From Paenibacillus rigui (lineage in GTDB: Bacteria; Bacillota; Bacilli; Paenibacillales; NBRC-103111): DNA of 64,000 bases. Of this stretch, positions 27,301-35,486 are shown piece by piece; position 1 is the first letter of the stretch; each line of letters opens with the position of its first letter. A program made the position numbers and the translations under genes. The notes beneath the pieces are model-generated. The model was not told the origin of the DNA. It searched no databases and worked only from the letters and a program-made list of their open reading frames with translations. The stretch lies in the NCBI RefSeq assembly GCF_002234615.1, contig NZ_NMQW01000011.1, positions 1-64,000 of the forward strand. Reading direction: 5' to 3'.

Positions 27301-29500
27301 TATGAACTCACCGCAGTTCGCTACAAGCTTCACGAGCTGTCAATATCTGGTCATCCGCAATACGACGGTCAACAATGATGCATGGTATCAGAACGGCGAT
27401 GGGCTGGATGTAACCTCATCGCAGCATGTGGTTATGTACCATAATACGGTGAATGCAGGGGATGACGGGATTGGAATGAAATCCAGCAATGACCCGAGCC
27501 CGGCGAACACCTTATCGAATGTCGTCGTCGCCGATAATATCGTGTTTCGCGGCCATGGAGGGCTGTCGATAGGCAGCAACACTTCCGGAGGAATTAACAA
27601 CATGGCCGTGAGAAACAATCAGTATATCGGTACGGACAATGGCATTAACTTCAAAAGCTATGTAGGGGCCGGCGGTCCGATCCAAAATATTTTTATCGAT
27701 GGCATTCATATGCAAAATATAGCTGACACGGCCATCAGTATCGATGACTTCTATAAAGGGCATGACCCGGTGCTGGATAAAGCGCAATTGGGTGTCGACT
27801 ACCGGGTTCCTGAATTCAAAAACATTCACATCAGCCATGTTACTGTAGACGGTGCCTCCCAAGCGGTGTATATCGATGCGCTGCCTAACGTGCCTGTACA
27901 TGACATGGATCTGAATCATGTGGTCATCAAGGCGAAAAAAGGCTGGGAGTCCACCTACACCTCCAACATCCAATTAAATAATGTTCAAATCATTCCCGCC
28001 AGCGGGACGGTATACACGCTGAAATACGCAACAAACTTCCTGTTCAACCAGGTTTTATGCCCTCCGGGAACAAGCACCTTTATTCATCTGCAGGGGAATG
28101 CCAGCGGGATCGTACTGCACAATACGGACTTGTCCTCGGCGGGGGTGCCGTTCTTGTTGGATCAAGGCATTAGCCAAAGCGCAATAAGTATCTTGAATCC
28201 GGGAACAACTCCGGTACCGAGCCCGCCGACCGACGTAAGCGCACTTGTAGGGAATACTCAGGTTTATTTAACCTGGAATGCCGTCTCCGGTGCGGATGAT
28301 TACACGGTGAAACGCAGGTCGATAAGCGGTTCAGCGTACCAAACGATAGCAGCCTATCTGACAGGCACGGCTTATTTGGACACCGGGCTCGCTGCGGATA
28401 CGTATGCTTACGTGGTAACAGCCGTAAATAGCGGCGGGGAGAGCGGCCCCTCCAACGAGGTGCTTGCTGCAATGATTCCTGCAACGGCTGGGTTACCGGT
28501 TGCCACATTCAGCGGGGCAGGGAGCAGCAGCGTGGGGCAAAGCTTTTCCTACGTCTACGGACTCAGCGGTGTCACGGGCAGCGTTTACGCCTCCGTATAT
28601 GCCCAAGACCTGCTCTTCCGGTATAATCCGGCGGTATTACAGTTTGAATCGGCGGAATCGCTCATGTCCGGGGTATCTGTCCTATCGGTCCATCCCGATT
28701 CGTCGGGCAGTGTCAGAATTTTGCTCGCCAGCACGGGGACAGGGATGAATAAGAGCGGAGACATTGTAAAGTTAACCTGGAGAGCAGTGGGGGCTGAGCA
28801 GCCCGGGAATGTCATCACCCCCATTTATTTGAGTAAGGCTGTCATTGCAGACGGAGAAGGGAACGAATCGATCCTGGCCAATACGTTAGCCACGATTCAA
28901 CTAATCATTAACAAGTCCTTATTAACGGGCAAAATCACCGCAGCGGCAGCCTTGAATGCCGGAAGCTACACGCCTTCCTCATGGTCGGTGCTGCAAACGT
29001 ATGTGCAGGCCGCCAACGCGGTGAATGTGAATGCGCTCGCCACCCAGAACCAGGTGGATGCAGCCGTGACGAACCTGCAGACAGCGATGGAGCTTTTGGA
29101 AGCGGTTTCGTCCAAAACGGGCCTCCAGTCCAAAATTACAGAGGCCGAAGCTGTACTGGCATCGGCGTCGATTGGGGAAAGGTGGGGACAGTACGCCCCA
29201 AGTGCTGCAGCGGCTTTGAGGGCTTCGGTTCTTGACGCCAAGGTTGTGTTCAATGATCCTGACGCAGACCAGGCTGCAGCCGATCAAGCAGCTGCTGATT
29301 TAGGCTCAGCGCTGCAAGCATTTTTAAGCACAACGAATACGAATGCCAGCATAGGTGATTTGGCCATGATTTCTGCACGATACGGCATCACTTCAAGCAG
29401 CACGGACTGGACGGCAGTCCAAAGATATGACGTGAATCAAGATAACAGGCTCGATATTATCGATCTTGCAGCCGTGGCTAAAAAGATATTAAAAGAATAA
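24245..29500 (+). CDS. main part of the second multidomain pectinase: FN3, pectin methylesterase, X2, GH28, cohesin, dockerin
   Basis: This frame continues the preceding one after a one-base shift, so its first codons are not a natural start (no ribosome site); the intact protein would have about 2,175 residues. Domains in order, numbered in this frame: FN3 repeats to about 237; pectin methylesterase CE8 (237-550) with Asp366, Asp387 and LGRPWR; FN3 (560-652); an X2-type Ig module (655-736) beginning GTFDRNTANQADISV; Big_4 (744-817); GH28 (855-1307) with NGDGLD (Asp1052), Asp1073-Asp1074 and GHG (1103-1105); FN3 (1325-1412); cohesin (1415-1549); two FIVAR-like segments (1550-1697); dockerin (1700-1751). 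It is modular kin to the first pectinase, with the two catalytic domains in reversed order. Confidence 0.88.
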   Translation: MAGQPIAASPSATSTGYTDSGLTSGTNYDYVVQSKNVGGISANSTPLHIMPVSPLASPTGLSAVAGNAKVDLTWSSVTGSTYYTVKRSTLSGRSYSIIASNVTAPAFTDATVENGSTYFYVVTASNAQTESMNSDQAGGTPFLAQAGTPSIPGEVTGEAGENEISLKWSAVSDAASYNVKRAVSVMGPYTTIANVSATGYTDTGVTNGITYYYAVSAVNANGEGGSSAAVIATPAHVIVVSKDGTGDFKTVQAAVDSVPAGNTARQVIYIRNGVYYEKISVPGNKPYLSFVGESRDGTILTYDDYSAVVGTGNSYSVSVGANNFMADNLTIRNTAFPRSVVGPAVALYVTADRALFTNIRLAGFQDTLYVNSGRQYFKNAIIEGDVDWIFGNATAVFDNSEIKFVGNGGGHTTAASTDQLSAYGYVFLNSKLTRGTSSMKNAVTVGAWDPSWDIDNTIAATNGSVDLGRPWRAYANVKYINTWMDAHIRAAGWDNWGNAANETTASYGEYNTSGPGANPKGRYKWTSQLTSTEANLFTVQNVMKGTDGWDPTLSGVLPLKSQSVKPAAPTGITAALGYLQISLSWNAAGMAQSYTVYRSETPGGPYMQIASGIPAASFADTSAASGMTYYYAVSAVNAFGESALSNEVMASSVGTFDRNTANQADISVAVQASGESVTSLANGTYPLVPTTDYRFDGNKVTINKSYLAQLPIGTSTLTFTFSSGNTVSFTIHVVNTTPVPSQTIANVPALQLYSLAGVAPYLPSIVPVHFTDQTEKALPVTWGNVSPAQYASAGSFAVQGVITGTSVPVTANITVQSLDSAGAVTGGADLTSYLTNLPFQMPSFSLYSYPEHDFPIQDYGAVGDGVTKNTAAFAHAIAAAADAGGGRVIVPAGVWLTGPIQMKSNINLHLETGAKILFSPEYSDYTPGPTRYQPMLSASGLSNIAITGNGTIDGNGQYWRYVKKSKLTAGQWAYLLSLGGVVSEDGSQWYPSQQAVNVGRPIMVDVYNSTNVLIDGPTFMNSPQFATSFTSCQYLVIRNTTVNNDAWYQNGDGLDVTSSQHVVMYHNTVNAGDDGIGMKSSNDPSPANTLSNVVVADNIVFRGHGGLSIGSNTSGGINNMAVRNNQYIGTDNGINFKSYVGAGGPIQNIFIDGIHMQNIADTAISIDDFYKGHDPVLDKAQLGVDYRVPEFKNIHISHVTVDGASQAVYIDALPNVPVHDMDLNHVVIKAKKGWESTYTSNIQLNNVQIIPASGTVYTLKYATNFLFNQVLCPPGTSTFIHLQGNASGIVLHNTDLSSAGVPFLLDQGISQSAISILNPGTTPVPSPPTDVSALVGNTQVYLTWNAVSGADDYTVKRRSISGSAYQTIAAYLTGTAYLDTGLAADTYAYVVTAVNSGGESGPSNEVLAAMIPATAGLPVATFSGAGSSSVGQSFSYVYGLSGVTGSVYASVYAQDLLFRYNPAVLQFESAESLMSGVSVLSVHPDSSGSVRILLASTGTGMNKSGDIVKLTWRAVGAEQPGNVITPIYLSKAVIADGEGNESILANTLATIQLIINKSLLTGKITAAAALNAGSYTPSSWSVLQTYVQAANAVNVNALATQNQVDAAVTNLQTAMELLEAVSSKTGLQSKITEAEAVLASASIGERWGQYAPSAAAALRASVLDAKVVFNDPDADQAAADQAAADLGSALQAFLSTTNTNASIGDLAMISARYGITSSSTDWTAVQRYDVNQDNRLDIIDLAAVAKKILKE

Positions 29501-29506
29501 TTTTTC

Positions 29507-29540
29507 AAGGCGAGTCTGACCGTTGGCCAGGCTCGCCTTA
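29507..29540 (+). terminator. inverted repeat after the pectinase operon, weak terminator or attenuator
   Basis: AAGGCGAG pairs perfectly with CTCGCCTT around an inner CC/GG pair. The bases after it (ACTATAGCTTTT) are only moderately T-rich, so read-through into the two-component genes is plausible. Confidence 0.5.
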
Positions 29541-29567
29541 CTATAGCTTTTGGAGGCAATCAACGGT

Positions 29568-31406
29568 ATGATGGAGAAAACAAGCAAATATGGTGGTAAT
29601 TATATGACCTCTTTTTTATCGAGAAGCCCGATACGGATTAAGCTGCTGATCTATTTCGTCCCCATACTCGTTTCTTCCGTTGTGCTCACAGGTCTGTTCT
29701 CCTACTTGTCTGCCGTGAAGCAGCTCGAGAAAAACGCCTATTATTTGCTGAATGATACGGTCGAACAAACCGGCACGTTTCTTGAGGATAAATTTCTGAC
29801 CATATTTGAACAATTGGTGCTGATTGAGAACAATAATTCGTTCCGAAATATATTAGGAAACACAAGCCAAGCGGTGGACCAACAGCGTTACGACGATATT
29901 ATTAACCTGCAGAAGCAGTTCGAGGAATCGTACCAGAATCATTTTCAAATGATAGATTCGATCTTTGTTACGTTTAATAACGGACGCTCCTTTAATTTGC
30001 AAAAGGACTTCGTCCCCCGCCATGTAGGAATCAATCTGAAAGAATGGATTGCCTACTACGCCCGCAGCGGAAATACGACCGGATATTACTGGCTGAACCA
30101 GCATGTGGATCATGTGTTTGAAACCGTTGAAACCAGAAGAGTAGTCAGTTTGTTTAAAATCATTGGCAATCCCCAGTCAGAGGTCAATGGCGTCGCCTTA
30201 ATCAATATGAGGGAGTCCTACATACTTAACATCCTGCGTAACGTGAAAGTAAGCCCGAATGGTGTTCTTGCTTTGATTAGCCCGGATGGAGTCATGTACT
30301 CCAAACCGCTCGCAGGCGAATATGCCATCAGTGATTCAATCATCCATAATATTCAGCAAAGTGCAGAAGCACAAGGAAGCCTGCAGGAATACAGCACAGA
30401 CAATAAACCTATGATGATCCGGTATACGACGTTGTCTCTGAATCAATGGAAGCTGGCTGCCATTGTACCGGAAAGCGATATTTTGAGCAATGCGAGCCAG
30501 ATCAAATCGATTACATTTTCCATCGTTCTCCTTATATTAGTTGTGTTCAGTGTTGTCGCAACGCTCTTTGCGAGCAGCCTCACCAATCCGATTCGCTTTC
30601 TGTCCAAGCAGGTGAAGAGCGTCATACAGGGCAATCTTAATGTAAGCTTTCGATTAAAAGAGCAGAATGAGATTGGAGTCTTGGCGAACGGCCTGGAAAG
30701 TCTGGTCGATTCGGTCCAGCAATTGCTGCAAAAGGTGAAGGACGAGCAGGAGCATAAGCGGCAAATTGAGCTGCTTGCGTTGCAATCGCAAATACAGCCT
30801 CATTTCCTGTACAACACGATGGGGTCTATCAAGCATCTGATCGATTTGGGTGAAAAAGAAAAGGCTTCCACGATGGTCAGCGCTTTAACCCATTTTTTCC
30901 GAATCGGGATCAGCAAAGGACGGGAAGTCATTTCGATCCAAGAGGAGCTCGAGCACGTAAGAAATTATTTGCTCATCCAGAACATTCGCTACAGCAAAGA
31001 CTTCGAATTTGAGATTGAAGTCGAAGAGAGCATTCTGCATTTGCCGATCATGAAGCTGACCTTGCAGCCCATTGTGGAAAATGCCATTTATCATGGGATT
31101 AAAAATAAAGCGGGACGCGGCATCATCCGGATTACAGGAGCAAGGCAGGGGGATGTCGCCCTATTGCAGGTTTTTGACGATGGAGCGGGGATGGACGGGG
31201 AGCGGCTGCAGCAAATAACCGATTCCATCCAGTCTCCAACCGTAAAAGGCGTGCCGGTGACATTCGGGCTTCGCAATGTGCATCTGCGGCTTGCTCTGCA
31301 ATTTGGCTGCAGCTACGGACTGGAATTGGAAAGTCAAGAAGGGGAGTACACCATCGTCAAGGTTTCGATTCCGTATACGAGCAGGGGGACACACGACCAT
31401 GTATAA
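29568..31406 (+). CDS. YesM-type sensor histidine kinase
   Basis: The product (612 residues from this ATG) has a membrane helix near residues 25-45, an extracellular sensor region of about 260 residues, a second helix near 305-327, a HAMP region, then the His_kinase domain with His412 in QIQPHFLYN and an HATPase domain with the N box IVENAIYHGI and glycine-rich GAGMDG. It should phosphorylate the overlapping response regulator. Start choice is uncertain: GGAGG precedes this ATG by 11 bases, while an in-frame TTG lies 18 bases earlier and another ATG 36 bases later. Placed directly after the pectinases, it probably senses pectin breakdown products, perhaps through the binding protein encoded after it. 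Confidence 0.88.
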   Translation: MMEKTSKYGGNYMTSFLSRSPIRIKLLIYFVPILVSSVVLTGLFSYLSAVKQLEKNAYYLLNDTVEQTGTFLEDKFLTIFEQLVLIENNNSFRNILGNTSQAVDQQRYDDIINLQKQFEESYQNHFQMIDSIFVTFNNGRSFNLQKDFVPRHVGINLKEWIAYYARSGNTTGYYWLNQHVDHVFETVETRRVVSLFKIIGNPQSEVNGVALINMRESYILNILRNVKVSPNGVLALISPDGVMYSKPLAGEYAISDSIIHNIQQSAEAQGSLQEYSTDNKPMMIRYTTLSLNQWKLAAIVPESDILSNASQIKSITFSIVLLILVVFSVVATLFASSLTNPIRFLSKQVKSVIQGNLNVSFRLKEQNEIGVLANGLESLVDSVQQLLQKVKDEQEHKRQIELLALQSQIQPHFLYNTMGSIKHLIDLGEKEKASTMVSALTHFFRIGISKGREVISIQEELEHVRNYLLIQNIRYSKDFEFEIEVEESILHLPIMKLTLQPIVENAIYHGIKNKAGRGIIRITGARQGDVALLQVFDDGAGMDGERLQQITDSIQSPTVKGVPVTFGLRNVHLRLALQFGCSYGLELESQEGEYTIVKVSIPYTSRGTHDHV

Positions 31407-32670
31407 AATGATTATAGCCGATGATGACGAATGGATCCGGGAAGGCATGAGGCGCAACATCCCGTGGGAGGAAGAGCACATTCAAGTTGTCGGTATGGCT
31501 GAGGACGGAAGAGAAGCTTGGGACCTCGTCCAACAATTAAGGCCCGATATCTTGCTCTCCGACATTCGTATGCCTTATATGGATGGGTTAAAGCTTGCCG
31601 AGTCCGTTAAAGCCGGCGGTTTGGACACGAAAGTCGTCTTTTTGACCGGCTATGACGATTTCTCCTATGCAAAGCAAGCGCTCCATCTGCAAGCCTTCGA
31701 TTATATCTTGAAATACGAAGACAACGAGAAAGTAATGCAAGCCGTCATCAAAGCCTGCAAGCAGCTGGATGAAGAAAGAAGAACGGTTGAGAAGGAGAAG
31801 AAAAGCCATGGGCTGATGGTGAACCAGTTTTTCAGCGATTTAATCGCCGGTGTAGGGAACGAGGAAACCATTGATCGGGACAGCAGGCTGCTGGGGCTGT
31901 CTTTCTGTGGCCCCCTGTTTGGCGTCGCGGTGATTAGCACGGATCGTGTCGCCCGGTTTTTGAAGCCGAATCGACCCGAGGACCTGGAGCTGCTCTTGTT
32001 TTCTATCAAGAATGTATGCGCCGAGGTCTTTAAGAATCAAGGCTTCCCGGGCTGCCAGGTTCAGGTCATTCACTATAATCATCGCATTAATCTGCTATTG
32101 AATTTCTCTGCCCAAAGAATGGATACGTGGAGAGCCGATGCAGAGCACATTGCGAGGACCCTGATTGCTGCCATTGTCCAGTATTTAAAAATTACGGTGA
32201 AGATCGGAATGGGCAGCTTCGGCGAAGGTCCCGGGCACATCGCTTTATCGTATGAGGAAGCCTTGATTGCCGTGCAGCTGAAAGGAATTTTGGCGGATCA
32301 GGATATTATTTTTAACGATCAAGTCAAGCATTCCAACCATTCGCATCAAGCTATATTGAAAAAGATAACGGATTACATTGCCGGCAACTTTCATAACGAG
32401 AATCTGGACCTGAAGGAAGTGGCGGAAACGGTTCATATTACGCCCTCCTACGTAAGCACGCTGTTCAAAAAATATAATGACGTCAACTTTAGCGATTACG
32501 TCATTCGCGTACGCATGGCCAAAGCCACCGAGCTGCTTGTGCATTCCGATCTCAAGGCTTATGAGATTGCAGAGAGCGTCGGCTATCCCAATACCCAATA
32601 TTTCAGCGTGCTGTTTAAGAAGCATACAGGCTTAAGCCCGATGGAATACAGGCAGCAGCATCGTCAATAA
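31399..32670 (+). CDS. YesN-type response regulator with AraC DNA-binding domain
   Basis: The 423-residue protein has a receiver domain (1-120; phosphorylation site Asp55 in LLSDIRMPYMDG, preceded by the acidic DDDE patch), a middle region of about 200 residues, and two AraC-type helix-turn-helix motifs at the C-terminus (NLDLKEVAETVHITPSYVST and the TGLSPMEYRQ ending). The ATG overlaps the kinase stop region by eight bases, implying coupling. It is the likely activator of the pectinase and oligogalacturonide importer genes; the shared motif at 12.3, 13.9 and 15.9 kb is a candidate target. Confidence 0.9.
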   Translation: MYKMIIADDDEWIREGMRRNIPWEEEHIQVVGMAEDGREAWDLVQQLRPDILLSDIRMPYMDGLKLAESVKAGGLDTKVVFLTGYDDFSYAKQALHLQAFDYILKYEDNEKVMQAVIKACKQLDEERRTVEKEKKSHGLMVNQFFSDLIAGVGNEETIDRDSRLLGLSFCGPLFGVAVISTDRVARFLKPNRPEDLELLLFSIKNVCAEVFKNQGFPGCQVQVIHYNHRINLLLNFSAQRMDTWRADAEHIARTLIAAIVQYLKITVKIGMGSFGEGPGHIALSYEEALIAVQLKGILADQDIIFNDQVKHSNHSHQAILKKITDYIAGNFHNENLDLKEVAETVHITPSYVSTLFKKYNDVNFSDYVIRVRMAKATELLVHSDLKAYEIAESVGYPNTQYFSVLFKKHTGLSPMEYRQQHRQ

Positions 32671-32685
32671 ATATAGGAGTTGCGT

Positions 32686-34026
32686 ATGATGAACCTAAGT
32701 CGAATCCGTTCCGCATTATCGCTCCTGGCCGCTATCGCGGTCGCAGGCTGCTCGAACGAGTCCGGTATATTGAGTCCGGGGGATGCCGCAGGTGGAACGT
32801 CGGGTCATGGAAAAAAAACGACGATCACCTTCTGGGCGGCATCTGTGACGCCGGAGAGAAAAGCATTTTTCGAGCAAACGGTCAAAACGTTTGAAGAGCA
32901 ATATCCCGATATCCACGTGGAGTACTTGGGGGTGCCGGGCGATATAAGCGCCTATGAACAAAAGCTGGATGTGGCCATTGCGGCCGGGCAAGCGCCGGAT
33001 ATTACAAACGATTTTAAAGCCGACTACATTGCCAGGGGAGTATACGAGCCGCTGGATGACTATTTTAACCATTGGGATGGAAAAGATGCGATCTCGCAAG
33101 GCGCCCTGCAGAGCAATCGGCTGCTGGATGCCAAAGAAGGCAAGCTGTATGCGCTTCCTTACAGCTCGCAAACCTGGAACCTGTGGGTAAGGAATGATTG
33201 GTTTAAAGAAGCCAACGTGCCGCTTCCCGATACGTGGCATCAATTTTTTGAGGCGCTGCCGAAATTAATGGATAAATCCAATGAAAGATATGCGTTAAGT
33301 ATCCGCGGCGGAGCAGGCAGCGCCAACACGCTTGAAGCGTTGATGTATACCTACTCAGGGATCGGGGATTATTTTACGGCGGACGGTAGAGCGACGATAA
33401 ACGACCCCAAGCACGTGGAATTTGCAGAAAAGTATTTGGGGGCCTACAGCGTTTATACGCCGGAAGACGATTTAAGCAAAGGCTGGACTGAGATTACCGC
33501 CACCTTCCAATCCGGCAAAGCGGGAATGGTCGTGCACAATCTGGGCTCGGCCAGCTCCCATGAGAAAGCGTTTAACGGAGACCGGAGTAAATTCATGGCG
33601 CTGCCATTTCCGAAGAATGACCAAGGCGAACGTGTCCACCCCGGTATGATGCCGCTTGGGCTGACGATGTCCAGGACGTCCAAAAACAAGGATGCGGTAT
33701 GGAAATTTATGACCTTTTACTTATCTAAGGATGTAAACAGCCAGTACGGTAAATTGTATGGTGAAATTCCGGCAAATAATGAGGCGTCCCGGGATACTTG
33801 GGTACAGGAGATTCCCTACATGAAATCCGCTGCCGATTTATTGATGTCGAAGGATACGAAGTTTAGCAAAAATCCGTATTATTTGCCCGGCTACAACAAG
33901 GTACAAAAAAATATGGAGCCGCTCATTCAAAAGGTGATGGCGAAAAAAATGACGGCAAAGGAGCTGCTCGATGAATGGGCCAAGCAGCTGGAGAAGGAGG
34001 AGGCGGCTTACAGTTCGAGGAAGTAA
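32686..34026 (+). CDS. orphan family 1 sugar-binding lipoprotein beside the two-component system
   Basis: The 446-residue lipoprotein (lipobox VAGC) is a close paralogue of the binding protein at 12.5 kb; both share TFWAASVTPER/EFWAAAITPER, LGVPGD, GGAGSANTLE and a common C-terminal KKMTAKELLDEWAKQLEK/KKMSAKDMLDEWAKQLEK. No permease genes follow. It begins about 15 bases after the response regulator, so all three are one operon. It may load the permeases at 14-15.7 kb, or present its ligand to the adjacent sensor kinase. The ATG was chosen because ATAGGAG overlaps an earlier TTG. Confidence 0.88.
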   Translation: MMNLSRIRSALSLLAAIAVAGCSNESGILSPGDAAGGTSGHGKKTTITFWAASVTPERKAFFEQTVKTFEEQYPDIHVEYLGVPGDISAYEQKLDVAIAAGQAPDITNDFKADYIARGVYEPLDDYFNHWDGKDAISQGALQSNRLLDAKEGKLYALPYSSQTWNLWVRNDWFKEANVPLPDTWHQFFEALPKLMDKSNERYALSIRGGAGSANTLEALMYTYSGIGDYFTADGRATINDPKHVEFAEKYLGAYSVYTPEDDLSKGWTEITATFQSGKAGMVVHNLGSASSHEKAFNGDRSKFMALPFPKNDQGERVHPGMMPLGLTMSRTSKNKDAVWKFMTFYLSKDVNSQYGKLYGEIPANNEASRDTWVQEIPYMKSAADLLMSKDTKFSKNPYYLPGYNKVQKNMEPLIQKVMAKKMTAKELLDEWAKQLEKEEAAYSSRK

Positions 34027-34068
34027 GCGGGTCAGACGGACTTCAGTCAGGTTGAAGGAGGGGATGTT

Positions 34069-35103
34069 ATGCGGAAAATAATAGCAATGGTTTTATCTGC
34101 GGTGCTTCTGTTGACGGGATGTAATGGAATAAAAGAGTATAATTCCTCTAGTCCCGGGGACACAAAAGAACAACATTTTTATGATTATTTGAAAAAAACA
34201 AATACGACAGGCTTTGTTATCCTTAAGGATCATGAAGTCATGATGGAGCAATATTGGAACGGAGGTGCGAAGGAGTCTGGAAATATCGCTTCCGCCGGGA
34301 AGAGTATTTGTTCTATTCTGGTGGGGATTTCCATAGATAAGGGATACTTTAAATTGGAGGATAAAGTCACTGCCTATTTGGGCAATGGATTTTCTGACAT
34401 GCCAAAGGACATGGAAGATAACATAACCATTGAAAACCTGCTTTCCATGACAAGCGGCCTTGATGATTCGTTGTATGGGGTGTTTGAACCGGGTAAGAGC
34501 TGGGCATATTCGGATAGTTGGAACCTGCTTTTCAATATCATGGAGAAGACGACAAAGAAGGATATCCATGTTTATGCGAAGGAGGTATTGCTGGATAAAA
34601 TCGGAATGAACCACTCATACTATAAATCCTCAAAGCTGCAGCTTTATATCTTTAGACAAAAGAATAAACCGAGCTTTAAGGATTGGAAGCCCTATCAGCT
34701 TTATTCTTCTACAAGAGATATGGCAGCCTTCGGACAGCTTGTACTGCAGCAAGGCACCTGGAACGGCGAGAGGATCATTAGTAAAGAGTATTTAGAAAAG
34801 GCACTCAAGCCCTCGAGTCCATACAACCCGGCATATGGCTATCTGTTTTGGTTAAACGGGATGGAGAATGGACTGACACCGGGAAACAATCAAGTATTGA
34901 AAAAAAATATAATCCCCAACGCTCCAAAGGATTTGGTAGCCGCTTTGGGATTTGGAGATAAAAAAATATATATCATCCCCTCCATGAACATGGTGATTGC
35001 AAGAAGCGGAGGTGCCGCCACAGATAAAAAATATGCTTTCACGACCTTCGATAATGAGCTTTGGGAGCAGCTGAATGGTGTATTGACAAGGATGGAAAAA
35101 TAA
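34069..35103 (+). CDS. serine hydrolase lipoprotein of the beta-lactamase class C / DD-peptidase family
   Basis: The 344-residue protein has a lipoprotein signal (LLTGC) and the three motifs of penicillin-recognising serine hydrolases: SxxK at Ser75-Lys78 (SAGK), Tyr147 in YSD, and a late RSGG in place of the KTG motif. The family includes esterases, D-aminopeptidases and wall-related hydrolases, so activity on beta-lactams should not be assumed. It is exported and tethered outside the membrane. AAGGAGGGG precedes the start. Its base composition is more A/T-rich than the pectin genes before it, which hints at a separate origin. Function beyond the fold is unknown. Confidence 0.82.
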   Translation: MRKIIAMVLSAVLLLTGCNGIKEYNSSSPGDTKEQHFYDYLKKTNTTGFVILKDHEVMMEQYWNGGAKESGNIASAGKSICSILVGISIDKGYFKLEDKVTAYLGNGFSDMPKDMEDNITIENLLSMTSGLDDSLYGVFEPGKSWAYSDSWNLLFNIMEKTTKKDIHVYAKEVLLDKIGMNHSYYKSSKLQLYIFRQKNKPSFKDWKPYQLYSSTRDMAAFGQLVLQQGTWNGERIISKEYLEKALKPSSPYNPAYGYLFWLNGMENGLTPGNNQVLKKNIIPNAPKDLVAALGFGDKKIYIIPSMNMVIARSGGAATDKKYAFTTFDNELWEQLNGVLTRMEK

Positions 35104-35105
35104 TA

Positions 35106-35123
35106 TATCCTTAATTTAAGATA
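35106..35123 (+). promoter_or_regulatory. 18-bp imperfect palindrome, MarR/MhqR-like operator candidate
   Basis: TATCCTTAATTTAAGATA is an imperfect palindrome with arms TATC/GATA and core AATT. As recalled, the MhqR operator of Bacillus is TATCTCGAATTCGAGATA, which agrees at 13 of 18 positions. A second similar site precedes the flavin reductase gene, and both are followed by GATAAACTTTG / GATAAAACTTTG. Confidence 0.4.
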
Positions 35124-35171
35124 TTCAATTTTAAGATTTTGGCGATAAACTTTGTAAAAGGAGTGAGTGCG

Positions 35172-35399
35172 ATGATACCTATTCTAAACCGAATCAATCA
35201 GCTTTCAAGAAAGGCCAAAGAAACCGGCTTAACCGAAATTGAAACAAGGGAACAAACCGAGCTTCGCAACGAATATCTTCAAATATTCCGCGGGTCCATC
35301 CAAAGCACGCTTCTCAATGTCACCATCTATGATCCGCACGGAGCGGATGTTACGCCTGAGAAATTAAGGCAGGAGCAGGCCAAATTGGATCGGCCCTGA
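35172..35399 (+). CDS. DUF896 family small protein (YnzC-like)
   Basis: The 75-residue product has the DUF896 pattern: a helical hairpin (MIPILNRINQLSRKAKETGL, then EREQ-type glutamate-rich helix) followed by a conserved tail with RGSIQSTLLNVTIYDPHG. The start was placed at the ATG behind AAAGGAGTGAG; a longer open frame upstream lacks a ribosome site. The family is common in Bacillales, where one member lies in the SOS-controlled yneA operon, but its biochemical role is not established. Here it stands alone between a lipoprotein hydrolase and a flavin reductase, with an operator-like palindrome upstream. Confidence 0.85.
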   Translation: MIPILNRINQLSRKAKETGLTEIETREQTELRNEYLQIFRGSIQSTLLNVTIYDPHGADVTPEKLRQEQAKLDRP

Positions 35400-35418
35400 G
35401 CCCACTTTTTTTGAATAA

Positions 35419-35436
35419 AATCTTAATTTAGAGATT
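35419..35436 (+). promoter_or_regulatory. 18-bp palindrome similar to the one upstream of DUF896
   Basis: AATCTTAATTTAGAGATT shares the ATC...TTAATTTA...GAT pattern with the site 313 bases upstream. It lies about 50 bases before the flavin reductase start and is followed by GATAAAACTTTGCAAA. A redox- or quinone-sensing MarR-type repressor is one plausible ligand. Confidence 0.4.
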
Positions 35437-35486
35437 CTTATGGATAAAACTTTGCAAATAAAACAGGTAAAGACAGGAGATTAGCC

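Noticed and set aside
34069-35103. Calling the serine hydrolase a beta-lactamase resistance gene
   Set aside because: The SxxK and YSD motifs are shared by many esterases and peptidases, and the KTG motif is replaced by RSGG; resistance cannot be inferred.
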